A stretch of 64,000 nt of DNA from Taklimakanibacter sp050251035. GTDB lineage: Bacteria; Pseudomonadota; Alphaproteobacteria; Rhizobiales; Aestuariivirgaceae. The position numbers were made by a program, and so were the translations under genes. The DNA is taken from positions 1 through 64,000 of the forward strand of contig JBFWNN010000008.1 in assembly GCA_050251035.1 (NCBI GenBank), read 5' to 3'. The notes under the pieces are model-generated. The model made no database searches, was not told where the DNA came from, and was given only the letters and a program-made list of their open reading frames with translations. Below are positions 29,090-37,599 of the stretch, piece after piece; within the stretch, counting starts at the first letter, position 1; every line of letters starts with the position of its first letter.

Positions 29090-30088
29090 ATGCCGCAAGC
29101 GCTACTGACCGTCCGCGACCTCACGACCGAACTCGACACCGGCGGCACGCCCGTCAAGGCCGTGGATGGCCTGTCCTTCGCCGTGTTGCCGGGCGAGACG
29201 CTCGGACTGGTGGGAGAGTCGGGGTGCGGCAAGAGCCTGAGCGCGCTGTCGATCATGCGCCTCCTGCCGCATGTCGGCAGGACGAGTGCCGGAACGGTCG
29301 AGTTCGACGGCATCGATCTGCTGGCGCTCGATGAGGAAGCCATGCGCGCCTATCGCGGCAACCGGATCAGCATGATCTTCCAGGAGCCGATGACCAGCCT
29401 CAATCCGGTGCGCAGCATCGGCCGCCAGATCGCCGAAACCGTCCGCATCCACCGTAAGGCCAGCCGCGGGGAGGCGCGTTCCCGCGCACTCGAAATGCTG
29501 GAACTGGTGCAGATCCCGGATGCCGCGCGTCGCCTCGACAGCTATCCGCATGAACTTTCGGGCGGCATGCGCCAGAGGGTGATGATCGCCATGGCGCTCG
29601 CCTGCGACCCGAGCCTGCTCATCGCCGATGAGCCGACCACGGCGCTCGATGTGACCGTCCAGGCACAGATCCTGCGGCTCATGGTGGAGCTGAAGGCGCG
29701 AGTGGGGGCCGCCATCCTGCTGATCACGCATGACCTGGGCGTCGTCGCCGAGACCTGCCAGCGCGTGATCGTCATGTATGCGGGGCGCAAGGTCGAGGAG
29801 GCTCCGGTCGCGGACATCTTCCAGCGCCCCGCTCATCCCTATACGCAAGGGCTTCTCGCCGCGACGCCGCGCATCGGCCGAAAGCGGGCGCGCCGGCTTC
29901 CGGAAATCACAGGCATGGTCCCATCGCTGCGCGATCTGCCGCGCGGCTGCGCTTTCGCGCCACGCTGCGCCCATGCGGTGGCACGCTGCCACGGCGAGAG
30001 GCCGGCTTTCCGGGACATCGGGCAAGGGCAGGGCGTCGCCTGCCATCGCGCCGAAGAGCTGCGCGCGGGATTGCGGGAGACAGCATGA
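29090..30088 (+). CDS. Dpp/Opp-type ABC ATPase (DppD-like)
   Basis: A 332-aa ATPase. It has Walker A GESGCGKS (42-49), signature LSGGMRQRVMIAMAL, Walker B LLIADEPTTALDV and the H-loop LLITHDLGVV. The C-terminal oligopeptide extension carries HPYTQGLLAATP and a CAFAPRCAHAVARC cluster. Cysteines of this kind bind an iron-sulfur cluster in some DppD relatives. It pairs with the next gene, whose start overlaps its stop (ATGA). Confidence 0.92.
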   Translation: MPQALLTVRDLTTELDTGGTPVKAVDGLSFAVLPGETLGLVGESGCGKSLSALSIMRLLPHVGRTSAGTVEFDGIDLLALDEEAMRAYRGNRISMIFQEPMTSLNPVRSIGRQIAETVRIHRKASRGEARSRALEMLELVQIPDAARRLDSYPHELSGGMRQRVMIAMALACDPSLLIADEPTTALDVTVQAQILRLMVELKARVGAAILLITHDLGVVAETCQRVIVMYAGRKVEEAPVADIFQRPAHPYTQGLLAATPRIGRKRARRLPEITGMVPSLRDLPRGCAFAPRCAHAVARCHGERPAFRDIGQGQGVACHRAEELRAGLRETA

Positions 30089-31116
30089 GCCCTGCCGGCG
30101 CCGATATGCTGCTCAAGGCGGTGGACCTGCGGAAATCCTTCGCCGGGCGGAATTCGGGGTTCGGCCTCGCCAGGTCCGTCACGATGGCGGTCGACGGCGT
30201 GTCGCTCGAAATAAGGCGCGGCGAGACGCTCTGCCTGGTCGGCGAATCCGGCTGCGGCAAGTCGACCGTGTCGCGAATGATCGCCCGCCTGATCATGCCG
30301 ACCAGCGGCGCGGTGATCCTCAATGGCGTCGATATCACACGGTTGAGCGAAAGGCAGATGCGCCCGCATCGCCGCCATGTCCAGCTCGTGTTCCAGGACC
30401 CCTATGCGTCGCTCAATCCGCGCTTGACGGCGGGCGAAATCATCGGCGAGCCCTTGGAGAATTTCAGCCCGCTTTCACCCGCGGCGCGACGGGCGAAGGT
30501 CATGGAACTGCTCCGGCAAGTGGGCCTGCCGGATGACGCCTATGGGCGGCTGCCTTTCGAATTCTCGGGCGGCCAGCGCCAGCGGCTCAATATTGCGCGC
30601 GCCATTGCCCTCGATCCGGGTCTCGTCATTGCCGACGAGCCGGTGTCGGCGCTCGATGTTTCCGTTCAGGCGCAGGTTCTCAACCTGATGATGGACCTGC
30701 AGGAGGAGCGCCGGCTGGCCTATCTCTTCGTGTCGCATGATCTTGCGGTGGTGCAGCATATCGGGCAGCGCATCGCGGTGATGTATGCCGGCCGCATCGT
30801 CGAGACCGCCGATACGGAGGCACTTTTCGACGATCCACGGCATCCTTATACGCAGACGCTGATCGCCGCGGCACCGGTTCCGGCCGTCGGCCGAGCGCGG
30901 CCCAGGCTTGCACCGGAGGCCGAGGCGCCGTCCCTCGATGCAGGCGCGGCCGGATGCGCCTTCTACAAGAGATGCGCCAGCCGGATGACGCGGTGCCGAA
31001 CCGAGGCTCCCGCCTTGCGAAGCTCCAGCGACGGGCGACTGGTCGCCTGCCATCGTGCCGACATGCCGGCGGCCGAGGGCTTCGGCTTCCGACAGGATAT
31101 GGGAGGCGGCAAATGA
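30085..31116 (+). CDS. Dpp/Opp-type ABC ATPase (DppF-like)
   Basis: A 343-aa second ATPase. Walker A is GESGCGKST, the Q-loop is VFQDPYASLNPR, and the signature is FSGGQRQRLNIARAI. Walker B is LVIADEPVSALDVS and the H-loop LFVSHDLAVVQ. The C-terminus has HPYTQTLIAAAP and a CAFYKRCASRMTRC cluster like its partner. An insert of about ten residues lies between the N-terminal strands (NSGFGLARSV). It overlaps both neighbours by ATGA. Confidence 0.92.
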   Translation: MSPAGADMLLKAVDLRKSFAGRNSGFGLARSVTMAVDGVSLEIRRGETLCLVGESGCGKSTVSRMIARLIMPTSGAVILNGVDITRLSERQMRPHRRHVQLVFQDPYASLNPRLTAGEIIGEPLENFSPLSPAARRAKVMELLRQVGLPDDAYGRLPFEFSGGQRQRLNIARAIALDPGLVIADEPVSALDVSVQAQVLNLMMDLQEERRLAYLFVSHDLAVVQHIGQRIAVMYAGRIVETADTEALFDDPRHPYTQTLIAAAPVPAVGRARPRLAPEAEAPSLDAGAAGCAFYKRCASRMTRCRTEAPALRSSSDGRLVACHRADMPAAEGFGFRQDMGGGK

Positions 31117-31895
31117 CGCGCTTGCACGGCAAGATCGCTCTCGTCACCGGCGCCGCGCAGGGGATCGGCTTCGCCATCGCCAGCCGCTTCCATGCCGAGG
31201 GCGCCATGGTCGTGGCCTGCGATGTCAACGAGGCGCTGGGCGTCGACGCCGTCCGGGCGGTCGGGTCGGAGCGCTTCGTCTTCAGGCGTTGCGATGTGAC
31301 CGATTGCAACGACGTACGAGACCTGTTTACCTTCGTCGCCGAAAAAGGTCCGCTCGACATCTGCGTCTCAAACGCCGCGATCATCGAGCCGGCGGATTTC
31401 CTGGCGATAGACCCGGCCGTCTTCATGCGGGTGCTCGAGGTCAATGTGAAAGGCTGTCTCATCGTCGGGCAGGCGGCGGGCGCGGCGATGAAGACGGGAA
31501 GGGGCGGCTCGATCATCAATATGTCGTCGGGCGCGGCGGAAGTCGTGATGCCGGATCTCGGCGCCTATGCGGCGAGCAAGGGCGCCATACGGCAGCTGAC
31601 CAAGGTGATGGCCGTGGCGCTGGCGCCGTACAATATCCGCGTCAATGCGATCGGGCCGGGGAGCGTCGAAACCGAGATGTTCCGCGCGATCCTCGACACG
31701 CCGGCCCAGCGCACGAAAGTCCTGTCGCGAACGCCTGCCGGCCGGATCGGACGAGTGGAGGACATTGCCGGAGTGGCGATGTTCCTGGCCAGCGAGGATT
31801 CGGCCTATGTCACCGGCCAGACGATCTATGTCGATGGCGGCCGGCTGGTCCTCAATTACATGGTGCCGGTGCCCGGCGGGGAGGGAGAGCGCTGA
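31113..31895 (+). CDS. Short-chain dehydrogenase/reductase (SDR)
   Basis: A 260-aa classical SDR. The cofactor motif is TGAAQGIG (12-19), and SNAAI stands in place of NNAG. The serine is in the INMSSGAA block and the Tyr-X3-Lys pair is YAASK. Aspartate after the second strand (VACDVNE) favours NAD. The C-terminus has the usual VTGQTIYVDGG. The start overlaps the ATPase stop (ATGA) and its own stop overlaps the hydrolase start. It presumably oxidises or reduces the imported compound. Confidence 0.88.
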   Translation: MTRLHGKIALVTGAAQGIGFAIASRFHAEGAMVVACDVNEALGVDAVRAVGSERFVFRRCDVTDCNDVRDLFTFVAEKGPLDICVSNAAIIEPADFLAIDPAVFMRVLEVNVKGCLIVGQAAGAAMKTGRGGSIINMSSGAAEVVMPDLGAYAASKGAIRQLTKVMAVALAPYNIRVNAIGPGSVETEMFRAILDTPAQRTKVLSRTPAGRIGRVEDIAGVAMFLASEDSAYVTGQTIYVDGGRLVLNYMVPVPGGEGER

Positions 31896-32800
31896 TGAAT
31901 GCCGCCGAGACAAAACCCGGCGCAAGCGACCTGGCGGATGAAGCGGCTTGGCCCCGCGCAACCCTCGATGTCGACTACAATGCGCGGGGCTCGGTCGCCG
32001 TCGATGTCTTCGAAGCCGCCATGCGCGACTACAGAGCCTTATCCGAAGCTTGCCGCGGCACCTGCCTCGAAAGAACCGATATCGTCTATGACCGCATCAG
32101 CGGGCAGACGCTCGATGTGCTGGGTGACGGAAGGCGAACGCCTCGGCCGGTCTTCGTCTTCATCCATGGCGGCTACTGGCGTGCACTGTCGAAGCATGAT
32201 TCGATGTTCATGGCCGGAGCACTTGCTCGCCATGGCGTCGCCACCGTGGTGATCGACTACCGTCTGGCACCTGCGGCTTCGTTGCGAGAGATCGTCCGCG
32301 AGGTGCGCGCCGCCTGCGCCTATCTGTGGAGCGAAGGCGAGGGGCTCGGACTCGATCGCAACCGCATGTTCGTGGGCGGAAGCTCGGCCGGCGCGCATCT
32401 GGCGGCGACGATCCTGTCCGGCGGCTGGCACCGGGACCATGGCGTTCCCGAGGACGTGATCAAAGGCGCGCTGCTGGTCAGCGGGCTGTATCATCTGGCG
32501 CCGGTCGCGAAATGCTTCGCCCAGGAATGGGCGCGGCTGGACGACGGCGCGGTCAGGGATCTGAGCCCGGCCGAGAATCCCCCGGTCTGCAGACAGCCGG
32601 TGATCGTCGCCTATGCGCAAACGGAAGCCCCAGGATTCACCCGGCAATCACGCGCCTATCATGGCTTGCTCTCCCGTGTCGGCGTGCCCGCGCGACTGCT
32701 GGAGATCGGGGAGAGAAATCACTTCGATGTGATCCTCGATCTCGCGGACGAGGCCAGCGTCCTGAGCCGCGCGCTCATGGACATGATTACTCGCCGGTAA
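31895..32800 (+). CDS. Alpha/beta hydrolase, kynurenine-formamidase-like
   Basis: A 301-aa alpha/beta hydrolase of the hormone-sensitive lipase/kynurenine formamidase group. The oxyanion motif is HGGYWR (91-96), where HGGYW is characteristic of formamidases. The nucleophile elbow is GGSSAG (161-166, Ser164), and a late His in GERNHFDVI completes the triad. Family members hydrolyse N-formylkynurenine or other arylformamides and esters. This fits well with 3-hydroxyanthranilate dioxygenase in the divergent operon. It is the last gene of the importer operon, and its end overlaps the convergent quinone oxidoreductase gene by 14 bases. Confidence 0.78.
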   Translation: MNAAETKPGASDLADEAAWPRATLDVDYNARGSVAVDVFEAAMRDYRALSEACRGTCLERTDIVYDRISGQTLDVLGDGRRTPRPVFVFIHGGYWRALSKHDSMFMAGALARHGVATVVIDYRLAPAASLREIVREVRAACAYLWSEGEGLGLDRNRMFVGGSSAGAHLAATILSGGWHRDHGVPEDVIKGALLVSGLYHLAPVAKCFAQEWARLDDGAVRDLSPAENPPVCRQPVIVAYAQTEAPGFTRQSRAYHGLLSRVGVPARLLEIGERNHFDVILDLADEASVLSRALMDMITRR

Positions 32801-33770
32801 TATCGAGCACCACATTGCCGAGGACGCGGCCTTGCTCCACCGCCTCATGGGCGGCCGCGATATCGGCGAGCGGAAAGTGTGCGCCGATCGTGTGGGTGAG
32901 CGCGCCACGTTCGAGCAAAGCACGCAGATCCGCCAGCGCCGCTCGGCGTTCGGCGGGCTCGAGCTCATAGACCAGGAAGAACTGGAGGGTGAGGCTCTTG
33001 AACAGGACGTCTCCGAACGGCACGGCATTGTCGCCGCGGATATTGGAGCCATAGCCCACGAGCTTGCCATGCGGCGCCAATATGCCTTGGGACAAGAGAG
33101 GCGCGGTGGTGGAGAAGTCCATGTCGATGACGCCGTCGGCGCCTTTGCCGCCGGTCAGATCGAGGACGCGGCGGGCGACATCTTCGGTCTTGTAGTCGAT
33201 GACGGCGGCAGCACCGGCGCTCAGGGCATGACCGGCGCGCGCGGCCGAGGCGGTGGCAATCACGCGGGCACCGCGGCCCGTGGCGATCTGGGTGATGTAG
33301 TGGCCGACCGCCGAGGCGGCGCCGGTGACGAGAAGCGTCCTGCCGGCGACCTCGCCTTGCAGATTGACCGCGTGCATCGCCGTCAGGCCCGGTATGCCGA
33401 GACAGGCGCCCGCGGCAAAGTCGACGCCGTCCGGCAGAGACACGGCCTGCGCCTCAGGCAGAGCGATGAGCTCGGCGGCCGTTCCAAAAGCGCGTTTCCA
33501 TTGCCCGTTCCACAGCCAGACGCGCTCGCCGATGCGCGACGCGGGCACGCCGTCGCCGACGGCCGCGATCACCCCGGCGCCGTCGCTGTGCGGCACGATC
33601 CGCGGCGCGGCGAGGGGCCGGCCGGCGCGGCTCTTCACATCAGAAGGGTTGACGCCTGAGACATGGAGTTTGACCAGGACTTCGCCCACGGCGAGCCTGG
33701 GATCGGCCAGGCGGCCCACGACCAGCACATCGCCTGCCGGCCCGTTGCGTTCATACCAGGCCGCCTTCAT
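32787..33770 (-). CDS. NADPH:quinone oxidoreductase-like MDR protein
   Basis: A 327-aa zinc-independent medium-chain reductase of the quinone oxidoreductase type. The N-terminal GroES-like domain starts MKAAWYERNGPAGDVL. The Rossmann domain carries LLVTGAASAVGHYITQIA near residues 143-160 (the AxxGxxG-type cofactor loop). No structural-zinc cysteines are seen. The ATG overlaps the stop of the lipoprotein gene by one base (TGATG), which fixes the start. It is co-transcribed with the lipoprotein and converges on the hydrolase gene, overlapping it by 14 bases. Confidence 0.85.
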   Translation of the reverse strand: MKAAWYERNGPAGDVLVVGRLADPRLAVGEVLVKLHVSGVNPSDVKSRAGRPLAAPRIVPHSDGAGVIAAVGDGVPASRIGERVWLWNGQWKRAFGTAAELIALPEAQAVSLPDGVDFAAGACLGIPGLTAMHAVNLQGEVAGRTLLVTGAASAVGHYITQIATGRGARVIATASAARAGHALSAGAAAVIDYKTEDVARRVLDLTGGKGADGVIDMDFSTTAPLLSQGILAPHGKLVGYGSNIRGDNAVPFGDVLFKSLTLQFFLVYELEPAERRAALADLRALLERGALTHTIGAHFPLADIAAAHEAVEQGRVLGNVVLDITGE

Positions 33771-34159
33771 CACCGCGTCCCGCAGGGCGACAGTGCCCTG
33801 ATCATATTCTTTTCCCATGGCGAGTCGACGAAGAGGGACATCCGCGTGATCTGGCCGCCGGCCTTCTCCAGGCGGACGGAATAGGTCTCCGGCGTGACGG
33901 CGCCGTCCTGGTCGGGCCTGATCTCATAGACCCTGCCCGGCTCGATCACATGTTTGGCATGGGTCGGGCCCGCAGGCAGACCGGAGCCGCGGTCGTCGAG
34001 AACGCGGATGACGCAAGCGGCGGTGGCATCCAGGCCTCTGGGCGATGCCCAGACCCGGTCCGGCCGCTCGAGGAGCTGCGGCTGAGACGCGCAGGCGGCG
34101 AGCAGGAGCGGCAGAGCCGCTCCGAAACCGCGCAGGCCCATCGCTCTGTCACCCGTCAT
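33770..34159 (-). CDS. Small lipoprotein, function unknown
   Basis: A 129-aa predicted lipoprotein. After a short basic start, the hydrophobic run ends in a lipobox LLAAC with Cys23 as the lipidated residue. The mature part is short and mixed, with two strand-rich stretches and no family I recognise. A start at Met7 (MGLRGFG) would also work. It is translationally coupled to the quinone oxidoreductase gene. Confidence 0.65.
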   Translation of the reverse strand: MTGDRAMGLRGFGAALPLLLAACASQPQLLERPDRVWASPRGLDATAACVIRVLDDRGSGLPAGPTHAKHVIEPGRVYEIRPDQDGAVTPETYSVRLEKAGGQITRMSLFVDSPWEKNMIRALSPCGTR

Positions 34160-34282
34160 TCTTCATCCCGAGTCATCACGACCTCACGCTAGCGCCTCGC
34201 CGCCGGCGATGCCAGCGGCAATGAGAGCGTCATCCGGCGAGAGATGGTTGCCGTCGCCGCGCACGACAGCTAGCCTGTCTTC

Positions 34283-35206
34283 ATGGATACGTCACCCTTC
34301 GCCAATGGCGCCGCCTATGTGCGCGGCCGCTATGTTCCCATCGCCGAGGCCAGCATCCCGGTCACCGATTGGGGCTTCACCCGCTCGGACGCCGTCTATG
34401 ACGTCGTGCATGTCTTCAAGCACGGCTTCTTCCGGCTCGACGATCATCTCGAGCGCTTCCTCAACTCGATGGCGGCGCGCCGGCTCGCCCCGCCGGAAGG
34501 CCGCGGCGAGATCGAGACGGCGCTGCATCGCTGCGTGGCGCTCTTGGGGCTTGCCGACGCCTATGTCGCCATGGTGGCGCTTCGAGGCCGGCCGCGTATC
34601 GCCGGGTCGCGGCGCCCGGCCGATTGCGACAATCATTTCATCGCCTATGCGGTGCCGTGGATTGACGTCATCCCCAAGGACGTGCAGGAACGTGGCGCGC
34701 ATCTGTGGATCGCGGGCATTCCCCGGGTGCCCGACGCCTCGGTCGATCCGACGGTCAAGAACTATCAATGGAGCGACCTGACCTCGGGCCTTCTCGAGGC
34801 GCATGACCGCGGCTTCGACACGGCGATATTGTGCGACGCGCAGGGTTTCGTCACCGAGGGACCGGGCTTCAACATCTTCATGGTGAAGGACGGCCGGGTG
34901 CTCACCCCGGATCGCGGCAGCCTGCACGGCATCACGCGCAAATCGGTGCTGGAACTGTGCGTAACGATGGGGATCGAAGCCGAGGTCGCGGCGATCCCTC
35001 GCGCTGTCATCGAGGATGCGGACGAGGTCTTCGCCGCCACCACGGCCGGCGGCGTCATGCCGGTCGCGCGCATCGGTTCGCGCATCCTCGGCAATGACCG
35101 GCCGGGTCCGCTGTCGCTCGCCCTGAAGCAGGCCTATTGGCAGCGCCATGAGGAGGGCTGGCACCGCACACCGGTGCGCCCGCTCGATCAACTCGCGGCG
35201 GAGTAG
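34283..35206 (+). CDS. Class IV aminotransferase, (R)-amine transaminase-like
   Basis: A 307-aa fold-type IV PLP enzyme. Lys159 (DPTVKNYQWSDLT) is the Schiff-base lysine. TEGPGFNIFMVKDG and GSLHGITRKSV are the phosphate-binding blocks. The N-terminal run SDAVYDVVHVFKHGFFRLDDHLERF resembles the (R)-selective amine:pyruvate transaminases of fungi and mycobacteria more than ordinary branched-chain aminotransferases. D-amino acid transaminase is the main alternative. It is monocistronic; its 3' end overlaps the convergent monooxygenase gene by 19 bases. Confidence 0.82.
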   Translation: MDTSPFANGAAYVRGRYVPIAEASIPVTDWGFTRSDAVYDVVHVFKHGFFRLDDHLERFLNSMAARRLAPPEGRGEIETALHRCVALLGLADAYVAMVALRGRPRIAGSRRPADCDNHFIAYAVPWIDVIPKDVQERGAHLWIAGIPRVPDASVDPTVKNYQWSDLTSGLLEAHDRGFDTAILCDAQGFVTEGPGFNIFMVKDGRVLTPDRGSLHGITRKSVLELCVTMGIEAEVAAIPRAVIEDADEVFAATTAGGVMPVARIGSRILGNDRPGPLSLALKQAYWQRHEEGWHRTPVRPLDQLAAE

Positions 35207-35538
35207 GCGGAAGCGCCGGCCTGCGAAAGCCGCGCCGCATGATCGGAGCGCAAGGGGCGCCATATCGCGATCTCGCGCTCGCCATCGAGAAGCGTCGGCA
35301 AAGCTTCGTGCCAGGCCTTGCGGTAGGGCCGGTGCAACTGGACGTCCAGCACGTCCTGGTGGTCTTCCCAGGTCTCATAGAGCATGAAGCGGTTCGCCGT
35401 CTCGGGATCCTGATGCAGGACAGCCTCATGGAACATCGGCTCATGCCGCATGGCGTCGAGCACGCCCTCGAGCAGCGTGAGGAAGGCGTCGCGCCGTTCG
35501 GGCCGGACGTTGAATGTGATGACATAGGTGATGGCCAC
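35188..35538 (-). CDS. Antibiotic biosynthesis monooxygenase (ABM)-domain protein
   Basis: A 116-aa dimeric alpha/beta-barrel protein. AITYVITFNVRPERRDAFLTLLEGVLDAMRHEPM and ANRFMLYETWEDHQDVLDVQLHRP are typical of ABM/quinol monooxygenases. AAGGAGAG is placed five bases before a GTG, which gives the usual family length. An ATG five codons upstream and longer frames exist but lack a ribosome site. It is divergent from a TetR regulator with a strong palindrome between them. Probably cofactor-free oxidation or detoxification of a quinone-like compound. Confidence 0.75.
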   Translation of the reverse strand: MAITYVITFNVRPERRDAFLTLLEGVLDAMRHEPMFHEAVLHQDPETANRFMLYETWEDHQDVLDVQLHRPYRKAWHEALPTLLDGEREIAIWRPLRSDHAARLSQAGASAYSAAS

Positions 35539-35661
35539 GGGTCTCTCCTTCATCTTCATCGTCTTTTGATCGGCCGGAGTCTGGACCGCCCGGGTAGCGA
35601 GGTCGATTACCTCGGAGGTCATCTCGAGCCTGAAGCCGCGCCCAAATCCGCGAGATTGACT

Positions 35662-35683
35662 CCATACCAACTAGTAGGTATGG
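35662..35683. promoter_or_regulatory. TetR-type operator in divergent region
   Basis: CCATACC-AACTAGTA-GGTATGG has 10 of 11 half-site positions paired around the CTAG centre. It lies eight bases before the TetR start, between that gene and the monooxygenase. That is the standard autoregulatory position for a TetR repressor. Confidence 0.65.
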
Positions 35684-35690
35684 TCTTCGC

Positions 35691-36335
35691 ATGAGCGCGA
35701 CCGCCCTGGCCGAGAACCCCTCCAAGTCGAAGCTGCTCGCCGCCGCGGTCGATGTGGTGAGGGCCAAGGGCTACAACGCCGCGCGGGTCGACGACATCTG
35801 CGCCGCCGCCGGCGTGACCAAGGGCAGCTTCTTCCACCATTTCGACAGCAAGGACGACTTGGCGCTTGCCGCTGCGGAGCTATGGCGCATGCGGGCGAAG
35901 AGCTGCCTCACACAGACGGCTCTCGCCGGCGTCGCCGATCCACTCGACCGGCTCTTCGCCTATCTCGACCTGCGCAAGTCGATGATGAGCGGCGAGCTCG
36001 CCGACTGGACCTGCTTTGCCGGCACGATGATCCAGGAGGTCTATGCGACGCATCCCGTCCTGCGCGATGCCTGCCAGGAGAGCATTGCCGAGAATGCGCG
36101 GGTGCTGACCGAGTTGATCGAGGCGGCGAGGCGGCACCACAAGATCGTCGCGGACTGGGGGGCGGAAAGCCTGGCCCGCTATATCCAGACCGTCATCCAG
36201 GGCGCCTTCATCATAGCCAAGGGCGAAGGCCGGACGCGCGCTGCGCATGAGAGCATGGATCATTTGCGCCGCTATGTGGAGCTCCTGTTCTCATCGCGCA
36301 GACACATGGGATCCACTTCACCACCAGCCGCTTGA
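35691..36335 (+). CDS. TetR/AcrR-family regulator
   Basis: A 214-aa repressor. The N-terminal helix-turn-helix (about 10-58) includes VDDICAAAGVTKGSFFHHFDSKDDLALA, typical of the family. The C-terminal ligand domain shows no family-specific motif. A strong palindrome precedes it, so autoregulation and control of the divergent monooxygenase gene are likely. The following MFS gene, 49 bases downstream in the same direction, may be in the same transcript. Confidence 0.9.
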   Translation: MSATALAENPSKSKLLAAAVDVVRAKGYNAARVDDICAAAGVTKGSFFHHFDSKDDLALAAAELWRMRAKSCLTQTALAGVADPLDRLFAYLDLRKSMMSGELADWTCFAGTMIQEVYATHPVLRDACQESIAENARVLTELIEAARRHHKIVADWGAESLARYIQTVIQGAFIIAKGEGRTRAAHESMDHLRRYVELLFSSRRHMGSTSPPAA

Positions 36336-36384
36336 TGTTCCACACCAGGCGCCATCGGCGCCGAAACAGATCCGGAGGCGTAGC

Positions 36385-37587
36385 ATGGACTCGTCCTATC
36401 GCTGGGTGATCGTCGCCTTGGGCGCGCTCATGACCTGTGTCGCCATCGGCGCCATGTTCTCGCTCGCGGTGTTCCTCGACCCGCTGACGCATGACACGCA
36501 ATGGTCGCGCGCCGGCATATCGAGCGCCATGACGCTCAATTTCATCGTCATGGGCCTCGGTGCTTTCCTGTGGGGCTCGATCAGCGACCGCTACGGCCCG
36601 CGCATCGTGGTGCTGATCGGCGCGCTGCTGCTGGGCCTCGCTCTGGTGCTGGCCAGCCGGGCGCAGTCGCTCCTCGTCTTCCAGCTCACTTACGGCATCA
36701 TCGTCGGCCTCGCGGCGAGCGCCTTCTTCGCGCCGATGATCGCCACGGTCACCGGATGGTTCGAAACCAACCGCAGCCTCGCCGTGTCGCTGGTCTCCGC
36801 CGGCATGGGGGTGGCGCCGCTCACCATCTCGCCTTTCGCGCGCTGGCTCATCACCGCCTATGACTGGCGCACCGCGATGTTCGTCATCGGCATCGGCGCC
36901 TGGGCGCTGCTCATTCCCGCGGCCCTCTTCGTGCGGGGAGCGCCGCGCGAGGCCGCGGCCTCAGGCGCGTCGCAAGCGCCGGCGGGACCGCCCGAGGGAG
37001 CCGTGGCTCGGGCGCTGCGCACGCCGCAATTCCTGGTGCTCGGCCTCACGTTCTTCGCCTGCTGTGCGGCCCATTCCGGCCCCATCTTCCACATGGTGAG
37101 CTATGCCATCATCTGCGGCATCACGCCGATGGCGGCGGTCAGCATCTACAGCGTGGAGGGCCTCGCCGGTCTCGGCGGCCGCGTGCTCTTCGGCGTTGCG
37201 GCGGACCGGCTCGGCGTCAAGCCGGTGCTGATCGCGGGCCTCCTCATCCAGGCGATCGCCATCGGCGCCTATCTCGCCGTCAGCGAGCTCGGCCAGTTCT
37301 ACACGCTGGCGGTGATCTTCGGCGCCGCCTATGGCGGGGTCATGCCGCTCTATGCCACGCTGGCGCGCGAATATTTCGGCCAGGAGATCATGGGCTCGGT
37401 GTTCGGCGCGGTGACGATGCTGTCGAGCCTCGGCATGGCCATCGGGCCGCTCGCCGGCGGCTTCATCTTCGACACCTATGGCGGCTATGCCTGGATGTTC
37501 ATCGGCTCGCTGGCCGTCGGCCTCGGCGCCGCGGCCATAGCGCTCGCTTTTCCGCCGCTGCCGAGCCGGCGGCTGCAGGCCGCGTGA
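36385..37587 (+). CDS. MFS transporter, OFA/monocarboxylate type
   Basis: A 400-aa carrier with twelve hydrophobic segments. The loop motif GSISDRYGPRIVVLIGA between segments 2 and 3 is the MFS signature. The second half repeats it weakly (GVAADRLGVKPVLIAGL). Overall form is that of the oxalate/formate and monocarboxylate group. CGGAGG precedes the ATG. It may be an exporter or importer under the TetR regulator upstream; the substrate is unknown. Confidence 0.85.
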   Translation: MDSSYRWVIVALGALMTCVAIGAMFSLAVFLDPLTHDTQWSRAGISSAMTLNFIVMGLGAFLWGSISDRYGPRIVVLIGALLLGLALVLASRAQSLLVFQLTYGIIVGLAASAFFAPMIATVTGWFETNRSLAVSLVSAGMGVAPLTISPFARWLITAYDWRTAMFVIGIGAWALLIPAALFVRGAPREAAASGASQAPAGPPEGAVARALRTPQFLVLGLTFFACCAAHSGPIFHMVSYAIICGITPMAAVSIYSVEGLAGLGGRVLFGVAADRLGVKPVLIAGLLIQAIAIGAYLAVSELGQFYTLAVIFGAAYGGVMPLYATLAREYFGQEIMGSVFGAVTMLSSLGMAIGPLAGGFIFDTYGGYAWMFIGSLAVGLGAAAIALAFPPLPSRRLQAA

Positions 37588-37599
37588 GGAGGGACGGCC

